Notes under the pieces: model-generated
Database searches by the model: none
Told to the model about the DNA's origin: nothing
Seen by the model: the letters and a program-made list of their open reading frames with translations, nothing else
Made by a program: the position numbers and the translations under genes
Assembly (NCBI RefSeq): GCF_011059105.1
Contig: NZ_JAALLS010000028.1
Coordinates: forward strand, 1-37,569
Direction: 5' to 3'
DNA: 37,569 nt
Origin: Fodinibius halophilus
GTDB lineage: Bacteria; Bacteroidota; Rhodothermia; Balneolales; Balneolaceae
In this document: one piece after another, positions 27,645 to 35,602 of the stretch
Position numbering within the stretch: position 1 is the first letter of the stretch
Layout of the letters: each line of letters starts with the position of its first letter

Positions 27645-28454
27645 TTAATTAGATGAAACCGTTATGGTACCAATATTACTGGTCTGTTCGGTTGTTACAC
27701 TAACCCCTTCTTTCACAGTCTCACCATAATTGCTATTCCTTGGATTTACTGAAACATCGTAGGTGCCTTCTTCCAACCCAATAAGTTTGAACTCACCATT
27801 GGCAGTATCTGCGATAGTAGAGGCCAATGTATCAGAGTTTGCGATAGCATAAACTACCGGTTCCGAATCTACGGGTTCTACAGCACCTGCGATATTGCCG
27901 GTAATCGCTTTTTCTTTAGCATCAATTACAGGTTGTAATAGATACTGAACAGTAGGGTTCTTCTTCCCGGCTTTTACAACAGAATTGCTGACATCAAAAT
28001 CAAGAAGTAGCACATACTCAATATCCGGTTCTATCTCTACATTAATACTAAGTTTTACTCCTGTTTGTTGACCACCCGGTACTTTCATAGCATATGGTTT
28101 CCCATCTACGACTACACTATGACCGGTACCGCTTAAAATCAACCGAATTTGATTGTAGGTACCAGCCTCAAGTTCACTGCTCCCAATCACAGAAGTAGCT
28201 CCATTAATAAGTTCAAGGAGATTATACTCCTTCTGAGGTTCATTTAGCGTAACCCACCCAGACCCATCCTGGGATTCAACCTCTACGCTTTCTATAAAGA
28301 CATTAACGGCATCAGCCGAATCAATAGGAGCGTCGCTCATTTCAACGGTCATAGTCCCGGTATCTCCGTCTGAGCTGGTGTTACAACTTACAAAAGCCAT
28401 TGAAGTTACTATTATAAAAACAACGGGAATTGATAGTAGCTTTTTGTTTAACAT
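27645..28454 (-). CDS. DUF4382 lipoprotein with C-terminal regulatory-like domain
   Basis: A 269-residue predicted lipoprotein with lipobox FVSC (Cys25). The DUF4382 domain covers about residues 33-185: TMTVEMSDAPIDSADAVNVF, the region VTLNEPQKEYNLLELINGAT, and LEAGTYNQIRLIL, all hallmarks of the family. The last ~85 residues (ITGNIAGAVEP... LEEGTYDVSVNP) are a carboxypeptidase-regulatory-like Ig domain. Biochemical function is unknown for the family; a surface or periplasmic binding role is plausible. It lies downstream of the ECF-led operon but past its terminator, so probably has its own promoter. Confidence 0.82.
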   Translation of the reverse strand: MLNKKLLSIPVVFIIVTSMAFVSCNTSSDGDTGTMTVEMSDAPIDSADAVNVFIESVEVESQDGSGWVTLNEPQKEYNLLELINGATSVIGSSELEAGTYNQIRLILSGTGHSVVVDGKPYAMKVPGGQQTGVKLSINVEIEPDIEYVLLLDFDVSNSVVKAGKKNPTVQYLLQPVIDAKEKAITGNIAGAVEPVDSEPVVYAIANSDTLASTIADTANGEFKLIGLEEGTYDVSVNPRNSNYGETVKEGVSVTTEQTSNIGTITVSSN

Positions 28455-28562
28455 AATACTATACCCTTTATTTAAATTTATTCATTCATCATTTCTTCTT
28501 TATTTTGTCCGTATGACGATTGAAATAACGAAGGGTTACATATTTTTTTACTACTAAATAAA

Positions 28563-28589
28563 AAGGCTGCTGTTTTGAACAGCAGCCTT
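28563..28589 (-). terminator. strong intrinsic terminator of the ECF-led operon
   Basis: On the minus strand a perfect 12-bp stem AAGGCTGCTGTT/AACAGCAGCCTT with a 3-base loop is followed by TTTTTATTT. It lies 32 bases past the stop of the secreted repeat protein. Confidence 0.85.
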
Positions 28590-28621
28590 GAAATTATTAC
28601 CAAGCCTAACCAAGAATACGT

Positions 28622-29524
28622 TTAATTTCCGTTTTGTCCCCTGCCATTGCCTTTATTACCATTGTCGGGTTTATTTCTTAATCCCGGGGGAATATCACCC
28701 GGTGGTCCTCCCCCAACTTGCCCGTTAAATAGATTCTGCAATATCTCTTTTGCAGGTATTCCTCCATTCATCTGTTGTGCCACTCCTTTGATCACAGAAG
28801 CTGCCGGAAGTTCGCTTCGTTGTTGGGCAATTTTCATTGCTGACGGCAATTTTTGCAGATCAGCAGCCTTAAATCCACCTTTTATAGCACCTACTATAAA
28901 CTTGGAGGATACTTTCGCATTCTTGCTCCCTGATGGCAGATCCGGTAATATACCCATGGCTGCAATAACCTCGGGAGGACTGGATTTAGCTAACACCGAT
29001 CTATCTGAAACTTGAGTTAACACTTCATTGACCGTTTCAGGAGACATATTTTGCATAATAGATTTAGACGTTGTTGCTGTAAGCTCATCCCTGAATTGCT
29101 CTTTTGTCATTGCATTCTGCCTGTTTATCATCTCCTTTACCTGGGGTTTTTCTACCCATGGCCCAACAATCTGTGCTGCTTTGCCCATCCCTTTATGCAT
29201 TTTATTTACTACAGAGAGTACTCTTGGGCCCGGTATTCCTTTTGAGAAGCCTTCCAGTGCTTTCCGTATAACCACTTCTGAGGGCAGGTTCTCATTGGCC
29301 ATTGTAATGGCCGTTTCCATTATCCCTTTAACCTGAGCAGCATACATCCCATTATTTTCAACTCTGTTTTGTAGCTCTGTAAGCACCTCTTGGTTGATGC
29401 CGGCATCGCGAGCTTTATGGATCCATTGTTGTGTATCAGTTTGTTGGGCAAACACGCTGCCTGAAACCATCATAAATATGGCCAACCCAAGTAATCGTAT
29501 GTATATTTTTTTAGCAATAATCAT
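28622..29524 (-). CDS. secreted helical-repeat protein with Gly/Asn-rich tail
   Basis: A 300-residue protein with a signal peptide (hydrophobic segment about 8-24, cleavage after VFA-Q). The mature part is predominantly helical and carries about four related units with the pattern Ile-x-x-Ala-x-x-x-Gly-Ile/Phe then Leu-rich helix, at about residues 35-55, 86-108, 210-230 and 245-266. The tail (about 269-300) is GGGPPG followed by Gly/Asn/Lys-rich low complexity. No family is recognised. The frame extends to 29572, but the ATG at 29524 gives a clean signal peptide and lies 13 bases after the upstream barrel gene. Confidence 0.7.
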   Translation of the reverse strand: MIIAKKIYIRLLGLAIFMMVSGSVFAQQTDTQQWIHKARDAGINQEVLTELQNRVENNGMYAAQVKGIMETAITMANENLPSEVVIRKALEGFSKGIPGPRVLSVVNKMHKGMGKAAQIVGPWVEKPQVKEMINRQNAMTKEQFRDELTATTSKSIMQNMSPETVNEVLTQVSDRSVLAKSSPPEVIAAMGILPDLPSGSKNAKVSSKFIVGAIKGGFKAADLQKLPSAMKIAQQRSELPAASVIKGVAQQMNGGIPAKEILQNLFNGQVGGGPPGDIPPGLRNKPDNGNKGNGRGQNGN

Positions 29525-29537
29525 AATGCTACTCTTT

Positions 29538-30806
29538 TTAATCAACCAATAAAATTGCGTTCTCACTTCCATATCCGTCGTCTACGGTATAGGTATCATT
29601 AGAAAATGGAAGCCATTTTTCTGCGTCCCCTTGCCGTTGAAGTATCTTATACTCATAACTGCCGGCTGATAAATCCAGCTGAGCAGTATAGGTATTATCT
29701 GCTTGTTTGCGTAGTGGTATTCCCGCCCTATTCCAATTATTGAACTCCCCCACAAGATACAATCGTCCTTCAGTATTAAAATTTATCTGTATTTGCTGTT
29801 TCCCTGCTTTTAAATTCCACTTTGGATTTACTTTTTCTGTACTCTTACCAAATGTTGGAGCAAACCGGAACCGAATGCCTGCTGAAACTTCATAATCATT
29901 GATTTTAACATTTGAAGTTTCGGAATCGAGTTGTAGTAATACCGCAGACCCAAAAACCGAGAATCGGTTATTCAGAGGTAAGGAAGCATTCGTACCCAGT
30001 TGCAGTATGCGATCGGTGTTTTGAACAACCGTATTCTGGGTACCGCCGCCCGGTCCAGCTCCGGGTGGTCCCCCGCCAGGCGGACCGCCTCCGGTATCAG
30101 TTTCTTCCGTAAATTCTGTTTGATACTGTTTATAACCGAAATTCAATGCTACATGAGATCCATTTCGGAAATGATAGCTTACCGTAGTATTCGCATTAAA
30201 TCCTTCCTGTACATTCGGAAATGTATCAAGTGAACCATAAACCCCTGATGTTATTCGCCAATTATAGCTTGGCCAGGTCTCGAACTCCATCCCGTAAAGA
30301 TCAAAACGGTTACTGCTTGCGGGCCTGCTCGGTGCATTGCGATAACTTCTGAAATTTGATCCCGCTTTTAGCCGGACATATGTAAATGGAGAAGCAAACC
30401 ATGTAATTTTAGGTTGTATCCATCCGACACTGCGACTAAACGCAGAACTAAAATAGCTTGCTCCTGCCTCAATACCGGCACTAAAACTACTAAACCTATG
30501 ATTGTAGTTTATCCTGCCCATACCGCCTTTCCAGTTATCTGAGGTATCAAAAATAGGTTCATAGAATAAGCCACCGGTAACAGAAACAGAATTATTATTT
30601 TTGTACCAATGGGATTGCCAAAAAGCTGACGTAAAGTTATATCCGGATTCAACTGAGCTATCCCACTCTCCCAGGAACGGATTGAGATAGCTGTTGGTAG
30701 CGTATCCGACACGAGAATCCAGCGACACTGTATTCTGCCAATGCTGGCTTTTACCCATTGTTGTTATCACAAATGAAATACTCATAATTAAGATAATCGA
30801 TCTCAT
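29538..30806 (-). CDS. outer-membrane beta-barrel with C-terminal CBM48/AMPK-type glycogen-binding domain
   Basis: A 422-residue protein. A signal peptide (residues 1-20) is followed by a barrel-like region with many amphipathic aromatic strands to about 325. A striking loop at 239-255 reads GGGPPGGGPPGAGPGGG. The last ~85 residues form an isoamylase-N/CBM48-like domain: RLYLVGEFNNWNR, then a strand with SAGSYEYKIL, ending DDGYGSENAILLVD. The same fold closes the anti-sigma-like protein encoded upstream. The start overlaps that gene by four bases (ATGA), so expression is coupled. A role in binding polysaccharide or sensing envelope state is inference. Confidence 0.75.
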   Translation of the reverse strand: MRSIILIMSISFVITTMGKSQHWQNTVSLDSRVGYATNSYLNPFLGEWDSSVESGYNFTSAFWQSHWYKNNNSVSVTGGLFYEPIFDTSDNWKGGMGRINYNHRFSSFSAGIEAGASYFSSAFSRSVGWIQPKITWFASPFTYVRLKAGSNFRSYRNAPSRPASSNRFDLYGMEFETWPSYNWRITSGVYGSLDTFPNVQEGFNANTTVSYHFRNGSHVALNFGYKQYQTEFTEETDTGGGPPGGGPPGAGPGGGTQNTVVQNTDRILQLGTNASLPLNNRFSVFGSAVLLQLDSETSNVKINDYEVSAGIRFRFAPTFGKSTEKVNPKWNLKAGKQQIQINFNTEGRLYLVGEFNNWNRAGIPLRKQADNTYTAQLDLSAGSYEYKILQRQGDAEKWLPFSNDTYTVDDGYGSENAILLVD

Positions 30807-31525
30807 ATATATATAACTGCATTTTTATTCCCAAAGCCATCATCACGGTGTACCGGTGCCAGAGGATCAGTAACCCATTGCTCTCCATCTTTGATAAACA
30901 TATAGTTATGTTCTCCACGGCTCATCGATACCAACCCTGTCCAAACGGTCTTGCCATCAATGGTTTTCTTAGTCAATTTTACCGGTTCCCAATTACTAAA
31001 ATCGCCCGCTACTGCCATAGACTCTGCCTCATCATCCAGATACATAAAGCGTAACATTACCTCATCTGCAGCCGATGATACCTGCTGAATTGAGGAATCT
31101 ATGTTCTTGGTTGTATCTGTATTCTCAGTAACAAAAGGTTGTTGATCTTGCAAAAACAGCATCGGGTATGAAAATGAAATAAGCACCAAGAGTGCGAAAA
31201 CAAAGCTGTAAGCAGGGCGCCACTGTACCTGCCGCGGTACCCAAAGATCTTCTGACCATTCCTTAATCTTTTCCCATAACCCTATACGGTCTACCTCTTC
31301 AGACTCTTCGTTAATCCGGCTCATTACCTTATCGGTAAATCCCTCTGGTACAGATGTATCAGAAGTACGGTTAAAACCAGAGGAAAGATTCTCAGAAAGT
31401 GATTTCTCAAAGCGCAACATAGATCGCATATCCGGATCATCGGCAATCGTATGCAGGGCTTCTCTTTCCTCTTCGTCGGAGAGATCGCCATCTAAATATT
31501 TTCGGAGTAAAGTATCCTTATCCAT
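30803..31525 (-). CDS. anti-sigma-factor-like membrane protein with periplasmic CBM48-like domain
   Basis: A 240-residue single-pass protein. The cytoplasmic part (1-104) begins LLRKYLDGDLSDEEEREALH, a typical start for anti-sigma proteins, but lacks the zinc-binding HxxxCxxC motif. One membrane helix spans about 106-125. The periplasmic part carries a CBM48/AMPK-glycogen-binding-like domain (about 154-240): MAVAGDFSNWEPVKL, RGEHNYMFIKDGEQWVTDP and DDGFGNKNAVIYI. It starts 5 bases after the ECF sigma gene, the usual sigma/anti-sigma layout. The role as anti-sigma is inferred from position, topology and N-terminal character. Confidence 0.8.
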   Translation of the reverse strand: MDKDTLLRKYLDGDLSDEEEREALHTIADDPDMRSMLRFEKSLSENLSSGFNRTSDTSVPEGFTDKVMSRINEESEEVDRIGLWEKIKEWSEDLWVPRQVQWRPAYSFVFALLVLISFSYPMLFLQDQQPFVTENTDTTKNIDSSIQQVSSAADEVMLRFMYLDDEAESMAVAGDFSNWEPVKLTKKTIDGKTVWTGLVSMSRGEHNYMFIKDGEQWVTDPLAPVHRDDGFGNKNAVIYI

Positions 31526-31530
31526 AACAG

Positions 31531-32088
31531 TTAGCTCCGGTTTTCAATATAGTTTTTAAGTTCTTTTTTGGCCCGGTAAACCCGAACCTTGAGTGCACTT
31601 ACAGAGGCATCTAAGCGCTTCGACATCGCTTTATAACTCATATTTCCATTATATTTCATCATAAAGGCCTCGGCATAATCATCATTTATATGGTCAAGTC
31701 CTGCCTGCAAAAGCGCAATCCACTGCTGTTGTTCAACGGCTTCATCCGGCAGCCCGTCATCTCTGAGCCGGGAATTAAGATCTTGCTCATCCATTTCACT
31801 AAAATTACTGTTATTTCTGCGGATATTTTTAGCATAATCACGACAATGATTTTTTGCCAGCGAATAGAGCCAGGAAGAAAATTTTGAGTTCCCCTTAAAC
31901 GTATCAAGGCGTTCGTAGGCTTTTACAAATATAGCCTGTGCCAATTCTTCCCGATCCGCTTCAGCATCAACAAAATTGTTTACAATACTAAAAACCATAG
32001 GTGCATACCGGTCAACAAGCGTTCTGTAATCCCCGCTCTGTCCATTTTGTATCTTTTCAATTAATTGCCATTCCTTTTGCTGCTCCAT
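31531..32088 (-). CDS. ECF-type RNA polymerase sigma factor
   Basis: A 185-residue sigma70-family factor. Region 2 (about residues 24-92) has FVDAEADREELAQAIFVKAY and the DNA-melting helix FKGNSKFSSWLYSLAKNHCRDY. Region 4 (about 126-180) has YAEAFMMKYNGNMSYKAMSK then SVSALKVRVYRAKKELKNYI, the -35-binding helix-turn-helix. There is no region 1.1 or 3, as in ECF factors. It heads a minus-strand operon with the anti-sigma-like gene, the barrel and the secreted repeat protein. Autoregulation from its own upstream region (32089-32363) is likely but no repeated promoter motif was identified. Confidence 0.93.
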   Translation of the reverse strand: MEQQKEWQLIEKIQNGQSGDYRTLVDRYAPMVFSIVNNFVDAEADREELAQAIFVKAYERLDTFKGNSKFSSWLYSLAKNHCRDYAKNIRRNNSNFSEMDEQDLNSRLRDDGLPDEAVEQQQWIALLQAGLDHINDDYAEAFMMKYNGNMSYKAMSKRLDASVSALKVRVYRAKKELKNYIENRS

Positions 32089-32363
32089 GTTCTGTTTGGG
32101 CTGATAGATCTATCAGGAAGATAGCATAACCTTATAGATACCACAGTCTGGGTTCTATCTTCTGATCATATGACGATTAAGTCTTAAAATAGTTACTTAA
32201 CTTTAAAATTTTCTAATAAAAAACATATTTTTTTATCTCCCAGCTATCAGAGCTCTTTGAAGATGCCAATAATTTTCGAATCTCTTTATGTATCTAGGAG
32301 TGGAATTCTTACCTTTAGAATCAATGAACTATGAATGATTTAAGACAGATATAGCTTCTCTTT
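32089..32363. other. divergent promoter region, ECF sigma and sigma54 activator
   Basis: About 275 AT-rich bases between divergent regulators. No obvious -24/-12 site, hairpin or small gene was seen. Confidence 0.4.
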
Positions 32364-33653
32364 ATGGATCGTGAAGCATTTCAAGAACGATTTGGACTTA
32401 TAGGTGAATCTGCTGCTCTGAAGCAGGTTATTGATAAAGTAGTGCAGGTAGCTGATACCGATATTACCGTATTACTACAAGGCGAAAGTGGTGTTGGTAA
32501 AGATGTAACAGCCAAAGCCATCCACGAGATAAGCAACCGTAAGCATAACGACCTGGTTATTGTCAATTGTGGTGCCATCCCCGAAGGAATTATTGAAAGT
32601 GAACTTTTCGGTCACGAGAAAGGATCTTTTACCGGCGCACACGAAGCGCGTGAAGGTTACTTTGAAAAAGCCAACGGGGGCACCATCTTTCTTGATGAAA
32701 TTGGCGATACCCCAGCCAATGTACAAGTAAAACTCTTGCGAGTTCTAGAATCCGGAGAGTATTTCCGTGTTGGATCCAGTAAATTACGTACTACAGATGT
32801 TCGTGTTATCGCGGCTACCAATAAAGATCTGTGGCAATTAGTGCAGGAGGAATCATTTCGCGAAGACCTGTTTTATCGCCTTGATACTGTAAAGGTAAAA
32901 CTCCCCCCCCTTCGAGATCGCCCTGATGATGTCATCCCAATTTTCAGAAAGTTTGTCACTGAGTTTTCAGCCAAATATGATTCCGTTTTTAAAGGATTTT
33001 CCGACGAGGCTAAAGAACTGCTGGTCTCATATCGCTGGCCGGGTAATGTCCGGGAACTTCGAAATGTAGCAGAGCAGTTAGTCGTGCTTGAAAAATCTCA
33101 GTTTATTGATACCGATAAGCTCCAAAAATACCTTAAGGGGCGTCAGCATTCCGGTGCTACTGATAATTTACCTGTATTGGCTGACCAAAATGAACGCAAT
33201 AAGAACGGTGCTTTTGGCAACGATGACCAAAAGCTGATCTACCGGGCCCTTGTAGAGTTGCAAAGTGATATAGGAGATCTTAAAAAGATGCTGGCAAACT
33301 TTTTATACTCCACCTTTTCGCAGAAAAATATTAAGGCGCTCCCACAAAATATTCAGGATGAAGTAAACAAACCTGAGAATTCCGGCATGGACATTGACAT
33401 CGGTAATGCCGCTGAAGAAGATATTGGAGTTGAATCTTATGCCGAAGCCGATATCTCTGAAGAAGAAACTGAAGATGATGCTTTTTCTGAATTTTTTACC
33501 AGTGATGATATTCCCTCTATTGAAAAAACCGAACAGTTCCTAATTGAACAAGCCCTTCGAAAGTATGAGGGCAATCGCCGCAAAGCCTCCGAAGCCTTAG
33601 GGATAAGTGAACGAACTCTTTATCGCAAGCTCGATCAATATGGTCTCCAATAA
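32364..33653 (+). CDS. sigma54-dependent transcriptional activator (AAA+, Fis-type HTH)
   Basis: A 429-residue enhancer-binding protein. The AAA+ domain (about 10-240) has Walker A GESGVGKD (40-47), the sigma54-contacting loop GSFTGA (87-92, canonical GAFTGA), Walker B GGTIFLDEIGD (105-115) and the arginine-finger region FREDLFYRL (165-173). The N-terminal receiver or sensor domain is absent. A long acidic linker (about 340-388) precedes a Fis-like HTH ending GNRRKASEALGISERTLYRK. This stand-alone form is common upstream of lptE in Bacteroidota. Its activity is probably set by level or partner binding. It overlaps lptE by 14 bases. Confidence 0.9.
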   Translation: MDREAFQERFGLIGESAALKQVIDKVVQVADTDITVLLQGESGVGKDVTAKAIHEISNRKHNDLVIVNCGAIPEGIIESELFGHEKGSFTGAHEAREGYFEKANGGTIFLDEIGDTPANVQVKLLRVLESGEYFRVGSSKLRTTDVRVIAATNKDLWQLVQEESFREDLFYRLDTVKVKLPPLRDRPDDVIPIFRKFVTEFSAKYDSVFKGFSDEAKELLVSYRWPGNVRELRNVAEQLVVLEKSQFIDTDKLQKYLKGRQHSGATDNLPVLADQNERNKNGAFGNDDQKLIYRALVELQSDIGDLKKMLANFLYSTFSQKNIKALPQNIQDEVNKPENSGMDIDIGNAAEEDIGVESYAEADISEEETEDDAFSEFFTSDDIPSIEKTEQFLIEQALRKYEGNRRKASEALGISERTLYRKLDQYGLQ

Positions 33654-34158
33654 CATCCGTTCTCTTTTACTGCTTATACTGCTATGCTTCGTAACTACGG
33701 GCTGCTTTAGATATAGCTTTACCGGTACCTCCATCCCCGAAGACGTAAACACTGTTTATATTCCCTTTTTCGCGGATCAATCGAACAGCGGGGTTAGTAA
33801 CTTAAGTGATATTTTAAATGAAGCACTCATAGACCGTTTTATTAGTCAAAGTCGATTGCAGCTTGCCAATTCACGCAGTGATGCTGATGCAATCCTGGAA
33901 GGGTCAATCAGAAGGTATACGAATCAAGCCTTTAGCCTCAGCGGCAATCAACAAACCAGCCGTAACGAAGTAAAAATTTCTGTTCGGGCCACCTATAAAT
34001 ATACTGATAAAGATCAGGCTGAATGGAGTACTACTTTTAGTGGCTCTGAAACTTATGACACTAACGAAAACCCTATTGAAGGAGAAACTAATGCTGCTCG
34101 TGAGGCCCTTAGCCAGGTCGCTGACAATATGTTTAATGACGCTGTAAGCGGGTGGTGA
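33640..34158 (+). CDS. lptE: LPS-assembly lipoprotein LptE
   Basis: A 172-residue outer-membrane lipoprotein that plugs LptD during lipopolysaccharide insertion. The leader has the lipobox VTTGC (Cys about 21), then the family opening FRYSFTGTSIPEDVNTVYIP and the region LNEALIDRFISQSRLQL. It ends with GETNAAREALSQVADNMFND, a conserved LptE helix. The frame can be opened at 33607, but the ATG at 33640 places the signal peptide correctly. It overlaps the sigma54 activator and is followed directly by a very short coupled ORF. Confidence 0.85.
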   Translation: MVSNNIRSLLLLILLCFVTTGCFRYSFTGTSIPEDVNTVYIPFFADQSNSGVSNLSDILNEALIDRFISQSRLQLANSRSDADAILEGSIRRYTNQAFSLSGNQQTSRNEVKISVRATYKYTDKDQAEWSTTFSGSETYDTNENPIEGETNAAREALSQVADNMFNDAVSGW

Positions 34159-34244
34159 AATTCTATATTTTTGTATTGACTGCAAGTACTTTCTGTTTGT
34201 ATAATAGCAGCAACGTTGCTCGGGAACCTTTTACCAATTATTGA
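34155..34244 (+). CDS. possible 29-residue peptide ORF coupled on both sides
   Basis: A GTG start overlaps the lptE stop (GTGA), and the TGA stop overlaps the ATG of the next gene (TGATG). The 29-residue product begins MKFYIFVLTASTFCLYNSSN: a Lys followed by a hydrophobic stretch like a short signal peptide or single membrane helix. Such overlaps favour translational reinitiation. It may encode a microprotein or only serve as a ribosome relay; chance cannot be excluded. Confidence 0.35.
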   Translation: MKFYIFVLTASTFCLYNSSNVAREPFTNY

Positions 34245-34876
34245 TGCCACAATTACCGTTCGAAATACCTAAATCACTAGCCTCGTATGCTGAACATTTT
34301 GATTCCGATCCAATAAAAGCGACTACACGGCTCAAAAAACAGCTTAAAAAGCGGGGCCCCGATGCAGTAGGTCATTTTTTGCTGGCATGGTTTTATCATC
34401 TTAAAGGCATGGATGACTTAGCTGTTGAAGAGGCGTTAAAAGCACGCATTTATGCTCCCGGCAGTCCTTTTTTTGAAAAGCTTCATTACTATTTAAGCCA
34501 TCCGAATACTCTTGAGGCCTGGACCCCTACCGAAATTCCTTATACCTCAGAAAAAAAATCTACAAGTTATGACCCCGGGCCGGTACTGGATCTGGATACG
34601 TTAATTCAAAAACTGTCAGCTGTTGAGTCAAAACGCATTAAGCCCGAACAGATGGAGCCGGGTGAACCATCACAACAAAAAGGGACCTCCGACGATATAG
34701 ATGGTATTGCATCAGAGACCTTGGCTTCGATTCATGAAAAACAAGGTAAATTTGATATGGCCATTCAAACCTACCTGCATTTACGAAGCCGGTACCAAGA
34801 GAACAAAGAACACTACAACGAGCAGATCCAACGGATTCGAAAACGAAAAGAAGAAAGCAGTAACAGTGCTTCCTGA
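34244..34876 (+). CDS. TPR-like cytoplasmic protein
   Basis: About 210 residues without signal peptide. The N-terminal half has a TPR-like pair (AVGHFLLAWFYHLKGMDDLA, then EALKARIYAPGSPFF); the C-terminal end has another unit (LASIHEKQGKFDMAIQTYLH). A polar, low-conservation linker rich in Ser/Thr/Pro separates them. TPR proteins act as scaffolds; the partner is unknown, but the position after lptE suggests an envelope role. The track frame opens with TTG one codon earlier; the ATG at 34244 overlaps the preceding TGA. It is convergent with the MBL gene, 3 bases away. Confidence 0.72.
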   Translation: MPQLPFEIPKSLASYAEHFDSDPIKATTRLKKQLKKRGPDAVGHFLLAWFYHLKGMDDLAVEEALKARIYAPGSPFFEKLHYYLSHPNTLEAWTPTEIPYTSEKKSTSYDPGPVLDLDTLIQKLSAVESKRIKPEQMEPGEPSQQKGTSDDIDGIASETLASIHEKQGKFDMAIQTYLHLRSRYQENKEHYNEQIQRIRKRKEESSNSAS

Positions 34877-34879
34877 GTT

Positions 34880-35521
34880 TTATTTCACTGCTTTTACAAA
34901 AGGATTCGCCTGTTTCTCATGCCCTATAGTAGTTTCCGGTCCGTGTCCGGGATAAATAACGGTATCTTCTGGCAACGTATACAGTTGTTCACGAATAGAT
35001 TGTTCCAGTACATTAAAATCTCCTTTATACAGATCAGTTCGACCTATCCCTTCTTTAAAAAGCGCGTCTCCGGCAATAACAATGTCATCATTGGGGCTGT
35101 ATAGTGATACATGATCCGGGGCGTGCCCGGGGGTGTAAAGGACATCAAATACAAAGTTCCCGATCTCCCACCCCTTTGTAATGGGCAAGGGCTTGGGGGC
35201 AACCGAAACCTCATTCACCTTAAGCCCAAACATTGAAGCCTGAGAAGGATAATTATCCCATAAGTGGCGGTCTTTATCACTTAAATATACCGGCACATCA
35301 TAATTATTGAGCACCTTTTGCAGGCCCAATACGTGATCCACATGAGCATGGGTGAGCACAACTGCTTGTAAAGAGAGGTTCTCATCACGTAACTGTTTAT
35401 CAATTCTTTCATACTCGGCCGGTTCCATAAAACCGGGATCGATAATCAAAGCCTGGCCTGCTTGGGTCAGTAAATATGTATTTTCGGCAAAGGGTCCAAC
35501 GGTTAAACAATGTAGCTGCAT
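34880..35521 (-). CDS. MBL-fold hydrolase (glyoxalase II-like)
   Basis: A 213-residue cytoplasmic metallo-beta-lactamase-fold enzyme. The metal motif THAHVDH gives H58, H60, D62 and H63. Further ligands are the His in TPGHAPDH, the Asp in AGDALFKEGIGR and the His in YPGHGPET. This set, with two metals, matches YcbL/glyoxalase-II-like thioesterases acting on glutathione- or other thiol-esters. The substrate in this organism is not clear. The short C-terminus lacks the glyoxalase II lid, as in the YcbL type. It is downstream of rpmE on the same strand, past a terminator. Confidence 0.9.
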   Translation of the reverse strand: MQLHCLTVGPFAENTYLLTQAGQALIIDPGFMEPAEYERIDKQLRDENLSLQAVVLTHAHVDHVLGLQKVLNNYDVPVYLSDKDRHLWDNYPSQASMFGLKVNEVSVAPKPLPITKGWEIGNFVFDVLYTPGHAPDHVSLYSPNDDIVIAGDALFKEGIGRTDLYKGDFNVLEQSIREQLYTLPEDTVIYPGHGPETTIGHEKQANPFVKAVK

Positions 35522-35546
35522 AGGGCGTGATTGGTTAAAAATAAAA

Positions 35547-35577
35547 AAGGATGCATCTCAGTGAGAAATGCATCCTT
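35547..35577 (-). terminator. intrinsic terminator of rpmE
   Basis: On the minus strand AAGGATGCAT and ATGCATCCTT form a perfect 10-bp stem around an 11-base loop, followed by a T-run. It lies 25 bases past the rpmE stop and just upstream of the MBL gene start. Confidence 0.85.
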
Positions 35578-35602
35578 AATTTCATCAATACTCGTAGAAA
35601 AA

